Assembly (NCBI RefSeq): GCF_900095135.1
Contig: NZ_LT605205.1
Location: 496,001-560,000, forward strand
Reading direction: 5' to 3'
DNA length: 64,000 nt
From: Proteiniphilum saccharofermentans
GTDB lineage: Bacteria > Bacteroidota > Bacteroidia > Bacteroidales > Dysgonomonadaceae
Under the pieces are notes generated by a model. The model ran no database searches, was not told the DNA's origin, and saw nothing but the letters and a program-made list of their open reading frames with translations. Below, one piece after another: positions 1 to 10,348 of this stretch (its first letter is position 1; every line of letters begins with the position of its first letter). A program made the position numbers and the translations under genes.

Positions 1-1
1 T

Positions 2-1882
2 ATGATGGACGGCTTCAGTGGGAAACATGTGAAAGTCTTTATCGACGGCGTTCCTCAGGAAGGTGTGGGAGCATCGTTCGGATTGAATAATATCCCTGTA
101 AACTATGCCGAGCGTATAGAGGTATACAAGGGGGTAGTACCCGTAGAGTTTGGAACCGATGCCATTGGCGGCGTAATCAATATTGTGACCAGGAAAGGTT
201 TTAATAGGAAATGGCATCTCGATGCCTCCTATTCGTATGGTTCGTTCAATACCCATAAGTCTTACTTCAATTTCGGACAAACATTTGATAACGGACTGAC
301 TTATGAGGTAAATGCGTTTCAAAACTATTCCGATAATAATTACTATGTGGATACGCCGGTAAAAGAGTTTTTGCCAGACGGAGGTAGTAGTACCGACAGG
401 TCAAAGATTGAGCATGTAAAACGGTTCCATGATACTTTTCATAATGAAGCGATATCAGGAAAAGTCGGTCTGGTAGATAAACCGTGGGCAGACCGGTTGA
501 TATTTGGGGTCACTTATTCACAGGTATATAAAGAGTTGCAGACAGGCGTACGCCAGGAGATCGTTTTTGGTGGCAAATACCGCAAGGGCCATTCTGTGAT
601 GCCGTCGCTCGAATACCGCAAACGGAATATGTTTGTGGATGGGTTGGATGTGACGCTAACGGCCAACTACAATAAAAACAATACGCATAATGTAGATACC
701 TCCTCTTATGAATTTAACTGGCGGGGAGAAAAACGTCTGCGGACCGGTACGCCCGGGGAGCAGTCATACATGCATCTACGATCAGACAATAATAACTGGA
801 ATGGAACGGTTTCTGCCCGTTACCGGTTAAAGGATATCCATTCGTTTACATTCAACCATATTATCAACTCCTTCAGGCGTTCCAACAGGTCGCTTCTGAC
901 ACCCGGATCCGGCCCTGACCCGATACCCAAAGAAACGCAGAAGAATGTCAGCGGTCTCTCTTACCAGCTTATGCCCAACGATAGATGGAATGCATCGCTC
1001 TTCGGTAAATATTACTATCAGTATGTGGCAGGCCCGATAGCTACCTCCTCTTCACTTGATGAAATTGTACGGGCCACTAAAACCATCAGCACTACCGGTT
1101 ATGGTGCGGCCGGGACCTATTTTATCATGGATAATTTACAGGCCAAGATATCTTATGAGAAGGTGTACCGCCTGCCTACCAATAATGAAATGTTTGGCGA
1201 TGAAGACCTGGAAACCGGAGATATAGCGATCAAGCCCGAGAACAGCCATAATATCAACTTCAATGTGAGTCTTGATGAGTCATTTGATAAACATGCCATT
1301 TACCTGGAGGGGGGATTGATTTACCGTGATATAAAGGATTATATCCAGCGTAATATCACGGGACTGGGCGGTGGACGCTATGGTGCTGCCTATGTCAACC
1401 ACGGTAAAGTGCTTACGAAAGGGTATACCCTTACTGCGCGCTACAATTTTTCAAATCTGTTGAGCGTGGGAGGAAACTTCACCGAAATCAATACACGCGA
1501 TAATGTAGCGACAACCATTACCGGCTCACCCAGTAATACTTATAAAGCCCGTATGCCCAATGTCCCTTATCTTTTTGCTAATGCGGATATTACTTTTTAC
1601 CGTCACGACCTGGGTGCGAAAGGGAATGTGCTGACGGTTTCTTACGATAATTTCTATGTAAAGAGTTTTCCCCTCTATTCGGAGGCACTGGGCAGTAGCG
1701 AGAGTAAATCAGTTGTACCTACTCAGTTCTCCCATAATGTGAGTGTCTCCTACTCTCTGAAAGAGGGGCGTTACAATATCTCATTCGAGTGTCAGAATCT
1801 TACTGATGAAAAGTTGTATGATAACTTTAGCTTGCAAAAGGCGGGCAGGGCATTCTACGGTAAACTGAGGGTTTCTCTGTAA
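2..1882 (+). CDS. TonB-dependent outer membrane receptor, 5' end outside window
   Basis: Outer membrane active transporter whose plug-and-barrel fold imports a ligand using TonB energy. The window starts inside the gene. Residues 1-65 are the second half of a plug domain, with the typical motif VFIDGVPQEG followed by IPVNYAERIEVYKG and an AIGGVINIVT stretch. The remaining 560 residues are beta-barrel, rich in alternating aromatic and polar strands, ending in GKLRVSL, a plausible barrel-closing C-terminus. The first methionine at base 2 is internal. The next genes are a DUF4374 lipoprotein and a Fes/IroE-like esterase, which suggests a siderophore or similar iron-chelate ligand. That ligand assignment is inference from neighbours only. 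Confidence 0.9.
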   Translation: MMDGFSGKHVKVFIDGVPQEGVGASFGLNNIPVNYAERIEVYKGVVPVEFGTDAIGGVINIVTRKGFNRKWHLDASYSYGSFNTHKSYFNFGQTFDNGLTYEVNAFQNYSDNNYYVDTPVKEFLPDGGSSTDRSKIEHVKRFHDTFHNEAISGKVGLVDKPWADRLIFGVTYSQVYKELQTGVRQEIVFGGKYRKGHSVMPSLEYRKRNMFVDGLDVTLTANYNKNNTHNVDTSSYEFNWRGEKRLRTGTPGEQSYMHLRSDNNNWNGTVSARYRLKDIHSFTFNHIINSFRRSNRSLLTPGSGPDPIPKETQKNVSGLSYQLMPNDRWNASLFGKYYYQYVAGPIATSSSLDEIVRATKTISTTGYGAAGTYFIMDNLQAKISYEKVYRLPTNNEMFGDEDLETGDIAIKPENSHNINFNVSLDESFDKHAIYLEGGLIYRDIKDYIQRNITGLGGGRYGAAYVNHGKVLTKGYTLTARYNFSNLLSVGGNFTEINTRDNVATTITGSPSNTYKARMPNVPYLFANADITFYRHDLGAKGNVLTVSYDNFYVKSFPLYSEALGSSESKSVVPTQFSHNVSVSYSLKEGRYNISFECQNLTDEKLYDNFSLQKAGRAFYGKLRVSL

Positions 1883-1971
1883 AATAAAATTGTAATGGAT
1901 CGATTGGATCGGTTCCTATGTATACAAACTTCAAATTACTTAAATAATTAAATATTATCAATTAAAACTAA

Positions 1972-3474
<1,503 letters not shown>

Positions 3475-3496
3475 TACCGGCATACATATTTTTATT

Positions 3497-3538
3497 ATTC
3501 CTCCCGCTTTTGTGATTTGAACGAATGGCGGGGGGAAT
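3497..3538. other. Intercistronic hairpin
   Basis: An 11-bp inverted repeat (ATTCCTCCCGC with GCGGGGGGAAT, one G-T pair, 20-nt loop) lies between the DUF4374 gene and the esterase. There is no T-run after it, so it is more likely an RNA-stabilising or attenuating hairpin than a full terminator. Confidence 0.45.
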
Positions 3539-3564
3539 AGTTATATTCAGAGAATCTGTATGAT

Positions 3565-4419
3565 ATGAAGACCATTCTTCTCTTATTACTTCTTTTTACT
3601 ATTTATCCTGTTCAGGGACAACCGAGCCAGGTGATAACCCCTATTGAAGAATCTGCAAAACAGTTATTTGATTTGGAACAACATGACTTGATTTACAACG
3701 AGAGAGAATATCGTCTCTATATAGCACAACCGTCTGGTAGCGGGCAGACTTCCCATCCGGTACTTTATATGCTGGATGGGAACGGCCAGTTTCCCATGCT
3801 GATAAATGCCGTAGACGAAGTTTCGGAAAATACCCCGCTTATTGTGGGTATTGGCTATCCTTCGTTACAGGCATACCCTAAAGAGCGTACCCGGGATTAT
3901 ACGATCCCCATTGAAGGAAATGTCGAGGGAGGAGGGGCCGAAGATTTTTACAGATTTATTGTTGATAAAGTAAAGCCTTTTATTGAAGCGAATTATGCTA
4001 TGGATACCACACGCCAGACATTGTGCGGACATTCTCATGGAGGGCTTTTTACACTTTATGTGATGTTTAATCACACCCGGAGTTTTCAACATTATCTGGC
4101 TGCCAGTCCGTCTATCTGGTGGGGAGAGGGGGCAATAGTGCCGGAACACAGACCACTCTTTTCTCATATTCCTCATTCAGTGACTATTACACTGGGAGAG
4201 TATGAGGAGAATCCCGGTTTGGATCCGTCCAGAAAGAATTTAGCACCGGAGATATTGAGAAAAAAAGAGCAGCGAAAGGGTGGTATCTCTTCCCGGGAGC
4301 TGGCTGTGATCATTGCAGAAGAAGTTCCGGACTGCCGTTTTATTCTGTTCGAAGGTAAAAATCATGGCAGTTCAATCCCGGAATTCCTTAAAGAGGCGGT
4401 GCGTGTTGCAGGAGAATAA
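3565..4419 (+). CDS. IroE/Fes-like alpha/beta hydrolase (putative esterase)
   Basis: Secreted alpha/beta hydrolase of the putative-esterase (esterase D/IroE/Fes) family. Members hydrolyse ester bonds, for example in iron-loaded siderophores. Residues 1-18 form a signal peptide (MKTILLLLLLFTIYPVQG), so it should act in the periplasm. The nucleophile elbow GHSHGG lies near residue 155, and a C-terminal GKNHGS supplies the probable catalytic histidine. Length (284 aa) fits the family. It follows a TonB receptor and a DUF4374 lipoprotein, which supports release of iron from an imported ester-type chelate, but the substrate is inferred. Confidence 0.8.
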   Translation: MKTILLLLLLFTIYPVQGQPSQVITPIEESAKQLFDLEQHDLIYNEREYRLYIAQPSGSGQTSHPVLYMLDGNGQFPMLINAVDEVSENTPLIVGIGYPSLQAYPKERTRDYTIPIEGNVEGGGAEDFYRFIVDKVKPFIEANYAMDTTRQTLCGHSHGGLFTLYVMFNHTRSFQHYLAASPSIWWGEGAIVPEHRPLFSHIPHSVTITLGEYEENPGLDPSRKNLAPEILRKKEQRKGGISSRELAVIIAEEVPDCRFILFEGKNHGSSIPEFLKEAVRVAGE

Positions 4420-4536
4420 TTTCAAATTTAAGATTTAAGATTTAAGATTCAAAATTTAAGATTTCACTACGTTGATTATTAATTCAGAATTTTGCAATTC
4501 ATTGGTAATTAGTAATTATTAATTAGTAATTAATTT
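4420..4536. repeat. AT-rich low-complexity intergenic repeats
   Basis: Two short tandem patterns lie here: about five imperfect copies of AAGATTT/AAGATTC at 4425-4464, and alternating TAATTAG/TAATTAT units at 4504-4536. The stretch has no convincing reading frame. Simple AT repeats like this are frequent between Bacteroidetes operons; no function is evident. Confidence 0.5.
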
Positions 4537-4792
4537 ACAAACAATATATTATCCGGTATATGCAACCCTTTTTCAACATGAGAGCATTGGACAAATTGGC
4601 TGATACAAGCCAGGGATAATGCCGATGGCTTTATTTCAACGGTCATATCTGTTGGTTTGTTCGGATTCTTTTTTTTGCTACGCATAACTTGCCTTCTGAT
4701 TTATCTGGTAAGATTAGAACGCTTGCAAAGACCCTTTATTGTAACAGGTTGAAAAAAAACGCAAAAAACACTTTTCATCAAACCATTTTACA

Positions 4793-4800
4793 TATCTTTG
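4793..4800 (+). promoter_or_regulatory. -7 promoter box of thioredoxin lipoprotein gene
   Basis: TATCTTTG matches the Bacteroidetes -7 consensus TAnnTTTG and lies 23 bp before the ATG at 4824. I see no good -33 TTTG at the usual 19-21 bp spacing. Confidence 0.55.
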
Positions 4801-4823
4801 CTGTGATTTAATTATAAAAAAGA

Positions 4824-5942
4824 ATGAAAATGAGAAAACTAGTTTATCTTTTTATTGCTGTTGGCGCACTTTTGTCGTGTCAGAATAACAATAAATATAC
4901 AATCAAGGGTACTGTAGCCGGTGACGCTTATGAAGGAACCAACGTTTATTTGCAGCAAATGACGGAGAATGCAATGGTGGCAACTGATACGGCTATTATC
5001 CAAAATGGGGCTTTCTCTTTCTCGGGAATGGCCGATACCACGGGGCTTCGTTTTATCGCACTGGATGAGACTGTAAATCCGCAACAGGAAAGCAGAATAC
5101 CGGTATTGGTAGAACCGGGCAAACTGGAAGTGACTTTCGATACCGTAGTTACTGTAAAAGGTACAAAAATAAATGATGCTTATACCAATTTCAGGTTGCA
5201 ACAAAGAGAACTGGTACAAAATATCAGAGGTATTATAGGACAATTCAACAGCGAAAATGCAGCAGGTACAATGACTGAAGAGCGGGATGCCGAATTGCAA
5301 CAATCTTACGAAGAAATCAGTAAGCAATTGACCGATCTCAATTTCAATTTTATCAAGGATAATATTGATAATAAACTGGGAGAATTTGTTTTTCAAAACT
5401 CTTCTTCCATGTTTGAGGCAGAACAGCAAAAAGAAATCCTTGATCTTGCCAGCGAAGAATTCAAATCCACAGAGAGGATTCAGCGTGTAATAAAGAGACT
5501 TGAAAATCTTGAGAATGTGGCTGTGGGTAAGAAATTTGTTGATTTTACTTTAAAGGATACTGAAGGAAATGACATCTCTCTCTCCGATTATGCCGGTAAA
5601 GGGAATTATGTCTTGGTCGATTTTTGGGCTGCCTGGTGCGGACCTTGTCGCCAGGAGATGCCTAATGTTGTTGCGGCATATGACAAATATAAAGCAAAAG
5701 GATTTGAGGTGGTAGGCGTATCACTCGATCAGGAGCATGATCGTTGGGTGCAGGGAATCAAAGATTTGAATATGACCTGGCCGCAAATGTCCGACCTGCA
5801 GTACTGGGATAGCCCGATAGTGGATCTGTACGCTATACAGGGAATACCCCATACAGTACTTCTTGATAAAGAAGGCAAGATTATTGAAAAGAATTTAAGA
5901 GGGGAAGCGCTGGATGCTAAATTGGCTGAGTTGATGCCTTAA
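4824..5942 (+). CDS. TlpA-like thioredoxin lipoprotein with DUF4369 domain
   Basis: Periplasmic membrane-anchored thiol-disulfide oxidoreductase. The N-terminus carries a lipoprotein signal ending in LLSCQ (cysteine near residue 19). Residues about 25-125 look like the DUF4369 domain often fused to Bacteroidetes thioredoxins. The C-terminal 140 residues are an AhpC/TSA-thioredoxin fold with the redox motif WCGPCRQEMP near residue 272 and a cis-proline region (IQGIPHTVLLD). The family reduces disulfides or supports cytochrome c or stress functions; the partner here is unknown. The gene has its own promoter and is closed by a terminator at 5994-6036, so it is probably monocistronic. Confidence 0.85.
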   Translation: MKMRKLVYLFIAVGALLSCQNNNKYTIKGTVAGDAYEGTNVYLQQMTENAMVATDTAIIQNGAFSFSGMADTTGLRFIALDETVNPQQESRIPVLVEPGKLEVTFDTVVTVKGTKINDAYTNFRLQQRELVQNIRGIIGQFNSENAAGTMTEERDAELQQSYEEISKQLTDLNFNFIKDNIDNKLGEFVFQNSSSMFEAEQQKEILDLASEEFKSTERIQRVIKRLENLENVAVGKKFVDFTLKDTEGNDISLSDYAGKGNYVLVDFWAAWCGPCRQEMPNVVAAYDKYKAKGFEVVGVSLDQEHDRWVQGIKDLNMTWPQMSDLQYWDSPIVDLYAIQGIPHTVLLDKEGKIIEKNLRGEALDAKLAELMP

Positions 5943-5993
5943 CAGAGCGGGTATAAACCCTATATGCCGCTTCACCGGGAACCGGTAAAGAAA

Positions 5994-6036
5994 AGAGTCT
6001 GTCTCAATAATACATTTGAGGCGGGCTCTTTTTTTA
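5994..6036 (+). terminator. Rho-independent terminator after thioredoxin gene
   Basis: AGAGTCTGTCTCA pairs with TGAGGCGGGCTCT through several G-U pairs, with a 10-nt loop and a run of seven or more T's directly after. Confidence 0.8.
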
Positions 6037-6267
6037 TATTCATAATTTAGGTTTAACCCAAGGTATGATGTATGTGCAGGTATCGTGAAACAAATGTATT
6101 CTTTTTATTGTTCTAATAGAAATTCTAATATGCTATAAATATCAATGGTTTACTAAAGTTAGATATTTTAATTTTGTTTTACTATTCCAAGTTTTATTGC
6201 ACTATTCGTTTATCGAGATAGTTGCTTAAATAGTTCCATACACAGAAATGTAAAAGTATAATAATCA

Positions 6268-6416
6268 TATGAAACGAGCATGAACATCATCACACACAAG
6301 ATAATGATTAAAGCGAGTTGCCTCCGGCTAAGATTTTAAAAGAAGTCGGCGATTTCGCTTCGCTCAATTGTCATACAATACATTTGAAAATAAATAATTT
6401 TAATCGTATGAAACAC
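6268..6416 (+). repeat. Leader repeat, copy 2
   Basis: Upstream of the MlaE-like gene, this copy has the blocks ATGAAACGAGCAT, GAAC, a CA-rich stretch, ATGATTA, GCGAGTT and AATCGTATGAAAC in the same order as at 1978-2070. About 50 additional bases sit between the last two blocks. The ATG in the final block at 6408 is the gene start. The rest of the 5943-6267 gap is AT-rich and shows nothing else I recognise. Confidence 0.5.
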
Positions 6417-7220
6417 CTCAAAGTGCGTCAATTAGCACCACAAAAAATCCGTATAAAAGAAGAAACCCGACATTTTTATAATGGACTTTTTATTGATTTG
6501 GGAGAGTTGGTCATTTTTTCTATAAACGTAATAAAGCAATTTTTTCGTCCACCTTTTGAGCATAAAGAATTGATAAAACAAGGGTTTCTACTGGGGAATA
6601 AATCTTTCGCCCTGGTAAGTGTTACCGGTTTTATAATGGGATTAGTATTAACCATGCAAATGAATCCGGTTTTAGCGGATTTTGGCGCTCAAACTTTATT
6701 GCCGAGTGCTATTTCTGTAGCGATGGTGCGTGAATTGGGACCGGTAATAACAGGACTTATTTGTGCTGGGAAAATGAGTTCCGGTATTGGAGCTGAGATT
6801 GCAGCCATGAGAGTAACCGAACAAATAGATGCCATGGAAGTTTCGGGAACGAATCCTTTGGGTTTTGTGGTGGCTACCCGTGTGTTGGCAACAACCGTAA
6901 CCGTTCCTCTTCTGGTTATTTTTGCCGATGCATTCAGTTTTTTTGGGGCATTTCTTGCTGTAAATGTTTTCGAAGATACTTCCTCTACCTTGTTTATTGA
7001 CAGAGCTTTTGCCATGCTTGGCTTCCGGGATCTGATCCCGGCTACTATAAAAACAGTCTTCTTTGGTTTCTTTATCGGACTGATAGGTTGCTATAGAGGT
7101 TATAATGCAGGGATAGGAACGGAGTCGGTCGGAAGTGCCGCCAATTCAGCGGTAGTGGTGGCTTCTCTTACTATTTTCGTGATAGACCTGATTTTTGTTT
7201 TAATCACCAATATTCTCTGA
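6408..7220 (+). CDS. mlaE: MlaE-like ABC transporter permease
   Basis: Inner-membrane permease of an MCE/Mla-type ABC transporter that moves phospholipids between the inner and outer membranes. The protein is about 270 aa with five to six hydrophobic segments and the family signature around VRELGPVITGLICAGKMSSG, followed by IGAEIAAMRVTEQIDAM. I chose the ATG at 6408 (MKHLKVRQL), since the longer frame from 6318 adds residues encoded by a repeated leader. The ATPase begins 6 bp downstream and the MCE protein follows, so these three genes form an operon equivalent to mlaEFD. Whether it runs import or export cannot be told from sequence. Confidence 0.9.
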   Translation: MKHLKVRQLAPQKIRIKEETRHFYNGLFIDLGELVIFSINVIKQFFRPPFEHKELIKQGFLLGNKSFALVSVTGFIMGLVLTMQMNPVLADFGAQTLLPSAISVAMVRELGPVITGLICAGKMSSGIGAEIAAMRVTEQIDAMEVSGTNPLGFVVATRVLATTVTVPLLVIFADAFSFFGAFLAVNVFEDTSSTLFIDRAFAMLGFRDLIPATIKTVFFGFFIGLIGCYRGYNAGIGTESVGSAANSAVVVASLTIFVIDLIFVLITNIL

Positions 7221-7226
7221 TTTTGT

Positions 7227-7961
7227 ATGGAAAGGGCAGAAGTAATTGTAGTAAAGGAGTTATATAAATCTTTCGGGGATAAGCATATTCTTCAGGGGAT
7301 TGATCTTACGCTGCATAAAGGTGAGAATTTGGGTATTGTGGGCAAATCGGGCACGGGAAAATCGGTACTTACAAAATGCATAGTGAGATTAATAGAGCCT
7401 GACGCGGGTGAGATCAATGTACTTGGAACCGATGTCCTGGCTTGTAATAATATTGAACTGAACGAGATAAGGAAAAAGGTGGGTTATCTTTTTCAGGGAG
7501 GTGCGTTGTATGATTCAATGAGTGTAAGGGAAAACCTGCTTTTTCCGATAAGAAGAACCCAATTTATAGATAAAAAACAAGATAGTGAAGAATTGGTAGA
7601 AAGATCTTTGAGGAGTGTAGGCTTGTTGGATGCCATAGACAAGATGCCGGCAGAATTATCGGGTGGAATGAAGAAAAGGATAGCTTTGGCAAGGACCCTG
7701 ATATTAAGGCCTGAGATTATTCTGTATGATGAGCCGACCACCGGTTTAGATGCTGTGACATCAGGAGAGATCAGTGAACTTATCCTCAAAATAAAGGAAG
7801 AATATAATACTGCCTCTATTATTATTACCCACGATATGAAATGCGCCAAAATAGCTACCGATACAATCAGAATCATGAAAGAGGGTGTTTTTGTTGTGGA
7901 AGGTACGTACGATGAGCTAAGCAGGAGTGCGGATAAAGAAATACGTGATTATTTTATATAG
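7227..7961 (+). CDS. mlaF: MlaF-like ABC transporter ATP-binding protein
   Basis: Cytoplasmic ATPase that powers the MCE lipid transporter. Visible motifs are the Walker A GKSGTGKS near residue 38, the Q-loop in LFQGGALYD, the ABC signature LSGGMKKR, the Walker B region EIILYDEPTTGLD and the switch histidine in IITHD. Length (244 aa) is normal for MlaF. The LSGGM signature rather than LSGGQ is typical of the MlaF branch. It lies between the permease (6 bp gap) and the MCE gene (24 bp gap). Confidence 0.92.
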   Translation: MERAEVIVVKELYKSFGDKHILQGIDLTLHKGENLGIVGKSGTGKSVLTKCIVRLIEPDAGEINVLGTDVLACNNIELNEIRKKVGYLFQGGALYDSMSVRENLLFPIRRTQFIDKKQDSEELVERSLRSVGLLDAIDKMPAELSGGMKKRIALARTLILRPEIILYDEPTTGLDAVTSGEISELILKIKEEYNTASIIITHDMKCAKIATDTIRIMKEGVFVVEGTYDELSRSADKEIRDYFI

Positions 7962-7985
7962 TAATAAAACAGATAACAGACAGTT

Positions 7986-9044
7986 ATGAAGAATACAAAA
8001 AAAGCTTTACGCTTAGGTATTTTTGTCGCTGCGGCATTAATTTTATTTGTTGTAGCCGTATATTTAATAGGGAGTAAGGGAAACTTGTTCAGTCCTACCA
8101 AGGATGTATTCTCATCATTTAAAGATATACGGGGCCTCGTGGTGGGAAACAATGTCAGGTTTGCAGGCATCAATGTGGGTACGGTGAAAAATATCCGCAT
8201 TATATCCGATACCTCTGTTGTGGTAACGATGTCAATACGTGAAGATTATTCAAAGTATATTTATAAGAACTCCAAAGTACAGATCGGACAGGAAGGTCTG
8301 ATGGGAGGAAAGATCGTACTGATCTCTTCCGGAACCCCCGAAACGGGCGTAATTGAGGAGAATGACTACCTGGTCGTGGCTGAAGGATTGGATATACAGG
8401 GGATGATTGCCCAGGCCCAGACGATGCTTAGGGAAGCTACCCAAACAGTATCGCACCTTAATTCGGTCACTGATAAGATTAATGAAGGGGACGGGGATAT
8501 AGCCCGTTTGCTGAATGGGAATGATTTAACTACGCAGTTGGGCATTGCCACCCGTAAATTGAATAACTCAATGTCCGATGTAAATGAAATAACGAGGAAG
8601 GTAAGCAGTGGACAGGGAGATTTAGGTAAGCTGATTAACGATGATGCCATTACAGGCCAGTTGTCAGGAATCATGAAGGACCTACATGCCACTTCCGTAA
8701 AAGCCAACGCAGTTGTTGAAGAATTACAGCAGACAGTGCATGCTATAAATTATGGAGAAGGTGTTTTACCCCGCTTACTTCACGACAAAGAATTAGGATT
8801 GAGTGTGGATACGGCTTTAACAAGAGTGGACCAGGGTGTTTTTGAGGTTACCAGGGCAGCCGAGACCATAGCAGACAGTTGGATTTTCAGGTTGTTTTCA
8901 AAAAAGAAAAAAGATACCAACAATCAGTCCCAACCTGTAACCACAAAAAGACAGCCCAAAGAGTTTGAAGTTCAGCCGGGAGATACCATAATAGTCCCGG
9001 TGAATGAATCGGCTGATCCCGAAATAAAAAGAAGTAAAAATTGA
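7986..9044 (+). CDS. mlaD: MlaD family MCE lipid-transport protein
   Basis: Periplasmic substrate-binding component of the Mla-type transporter, anchored by one N-terminal transmembrane helix (about residues 10-28). Residues about 38-115 form the MCE domain (FKDIRGLVVGNNVRFAGINVG, then QEGLMGGKIVLI). The following 160 residues are helical, with repeated ITDQL/LTTQLG-like segments separating short helices, as in long bacterial MCE proteins. The lysine- and proline-rich C-terminal tail is variable. A second MCE protein is encoded at 10349, after an amidase gene. Confidence 0.88.
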   Translation: MKNTKKALRLGIFVAAALILFVVAVYLIGSKGNLFSPTKDVFSSFKDIRGLVVGNNVRFAGINVGTVKNIRIISDTSVVVTMSIREDYSKYIYKNSKVQIGQEGLMGGKIVLISSGTPETGVIEENDYLVVAEGLDIQGMIAQAQTMLREATQTVSHLNSVTDKINEGDGDIARLLNGNDLTTQLGIATRKLNNSMSDVNEITRKVSSGQGDLGKLINDDAITGQLSGIMKDLHATSVKANAVVEELQQTVHAINYGEGVLPRLLHDKELGLSVDTALTRVDQGVFEVTRAAETIADSWIFRLFSKKKKDTNNQSQPVTTKRQPKEFEVQPGDTIIVPVNESADPEIKRSKN

Positions 9045-9212
9045 ATCGGTGGACACTTTTATATAAAGTGATTGCCTTAAGGTTAAATCTGAAAGAGCTT
9101 TTGGGTTTGAATTTAAACGCTATGAAGGTTTATTTCATGTTAAATTCTTTCAAAGTTGGATAAATTCATCTGGCGCGTGCCCTGAAACTGTTTTCAATAC
9201 AAAATTTATATC

Positions 9213-9220
9213 TACTTTTG
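9213..9220 (+). promoter_or_regulatory. -7 promoter box before amidase gene
   Basis: TACTTTTG fits TAnnTTTG and lies 15 bp before the ATG at 9236. It overlaps the TTG at 9218, which is therefore unlikely to be the start codon and implies a short 5' leader. Confidence 0.5.
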
Positions 9221-9235
9221 CAAAAAGCAATTGGT

Positions 9236-10333
9236 ATGGCATTACACAGAAAGCAGTTATTTTTTCTTTTTTGGATTCTGATGCCGGCTTTGTTTGTTAC
9301 AGTACAGCCGCTACCTGCTCAAACCAGGAAATTTACTGTTGTGATTGATCCCGGTCATGGGGGTAAGGATCCCGGAGCTGTAGGATCGAGTTCCAAAGAG
9401 AAGGATATTGTACTGTCGGTAGGTCTGAAGCTGGGGAAGCTCATCGAGAATAATCATCCCGATGTAAATGTCGTATATACACGAAAAGACGACCGGTTTG
9501 TGGAGTTGAATCGGAGAGCCGCGATTGCCAATAAGGCACATGCCGACCTGTTTATCTCGCTTCACTGTAATGCTCTCGACCGCAGGAGAACATCTCCACA
9601 GGGAGTGGAGACTTTCGTGTTGGGGTTACATAGGAGCAAAGACAACCTGGATGTTGCAAAGGCGGAGAACTCGGTGATTATGTACGAGGAGGACTATTCA
9701 GTCAAGTACGAGGGGTTTAATCCTAATGAGCCGGAGTCTTATATTATTTTTGAATTCATGGCCAACGAGTTCCTCGACCGGAGTGTTTATTTTGCTACTA
9801 TGGTACAGAACCAGTTGGTTACCAATTCAAAGAGGATCAACAGAAATGTCCGTCAGGCCGGATTTCTCGTTTTGAGAGAGGTGGCTATGCCAAGTGTACT
9901 CGTGGAGTTGGGATATATCAGTAACAGGGAGGAAGAGAAATACCTGAAGAGCGGGAGCGGTCAGAGTTCGCTCGCTGCAAGTATTTATAATGGCTTCAAA
10001 GAGTATAAGCGGGAGTATGATAAGAAGAGTTATGTGTTTACTAACGGTGGAGCACAATATCCGCAGTCCCAGGGGAGCCAGCTGTCACCTGAAGCGGTGA
10101 GTGGAAAAGAATACAGGGTTCAGTTTCTTACTTCATCCCGGAAGTATGAGAACGGTGCTTCGGTGTTCAAAGGGTTAACCCCTGTCGACTATTATACCGA
10201 TGGTAAGACTTATAAATATACATATGGACGCACAACCAATCCAGAAGAAAGCCGGAAATTATTGAGTAAGGTGCGGAAGAATTTCAAAGATGCCTTTATT
10301 ATCGAGTTCGAAAACGGAGAACGCGTGAAATAA
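9236..10333 (+). CDS. N-acetylmuramoyl-L-alanine amidase
   Basis: Zinc-dependent amidase (Amidase_3, AmiC-type) that removes stem peptides from peptidoglycan, usually in cell separation. After an N-terminal signal anchor (residues about 6-28) the catalytic domain begins with TVVIDPGHGGKDPGA. The zinc ligands are the histidine of DPGHGG, the glutamate in SKEKDI and the histidine of SLHCNA; the catalytic glutamate is in VELGYISN. A C-terminal region of about 80 residues (YRVQFLTSSRKY onward) resembles a SPOR-type module. The ATG at 9236 is preferred over the TTG at 9218, which lies in the promoter box. Another MCE gene follows 15 bp after the stop. Confidence 0.9.
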   Translation: MALHRKQLFFLFWILMPALFVTVQPLPAQTRKFTVVIDPGHGGKDPGAVGSSSKEKDIVLSVGLKLGKLIENNHPDVNVVYTRKDDRFVELNRRAAIANKAHADLFISLHCNALDRRRTSPQGVETFVLGLHRSKDNLDVAKAENSVIMYEEDYSVKYEGFNPNEPESYIIFEFMANEFLDRSVYFATMVQNQLVTNSKRINRNVRQAGFLVLREVAMPSVLVELGYISNREEEKYLKSGSGQSSLAASIYNGFKEYKREYDKKSYVFTNGGAQYPQSQGSQLSPEAVSGKEYRVQFLTSSRKYENGASVFKGLTPVDYYTDGKTYKYTYGRTTNPEESRKLLSKVRKNFKDAFIIEFENGERVK

Positions 10334-10348
10334 ACAGATTTTCAATAT

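Noticed and set aside
4425-4464. Tandem AAGATTT units as a CRISPR-like or phase-variable repeat
   Set aside because: Copies are imperfect, very short and in a non-coding AT-rich gap, not in a promoter spacer or coding frame.
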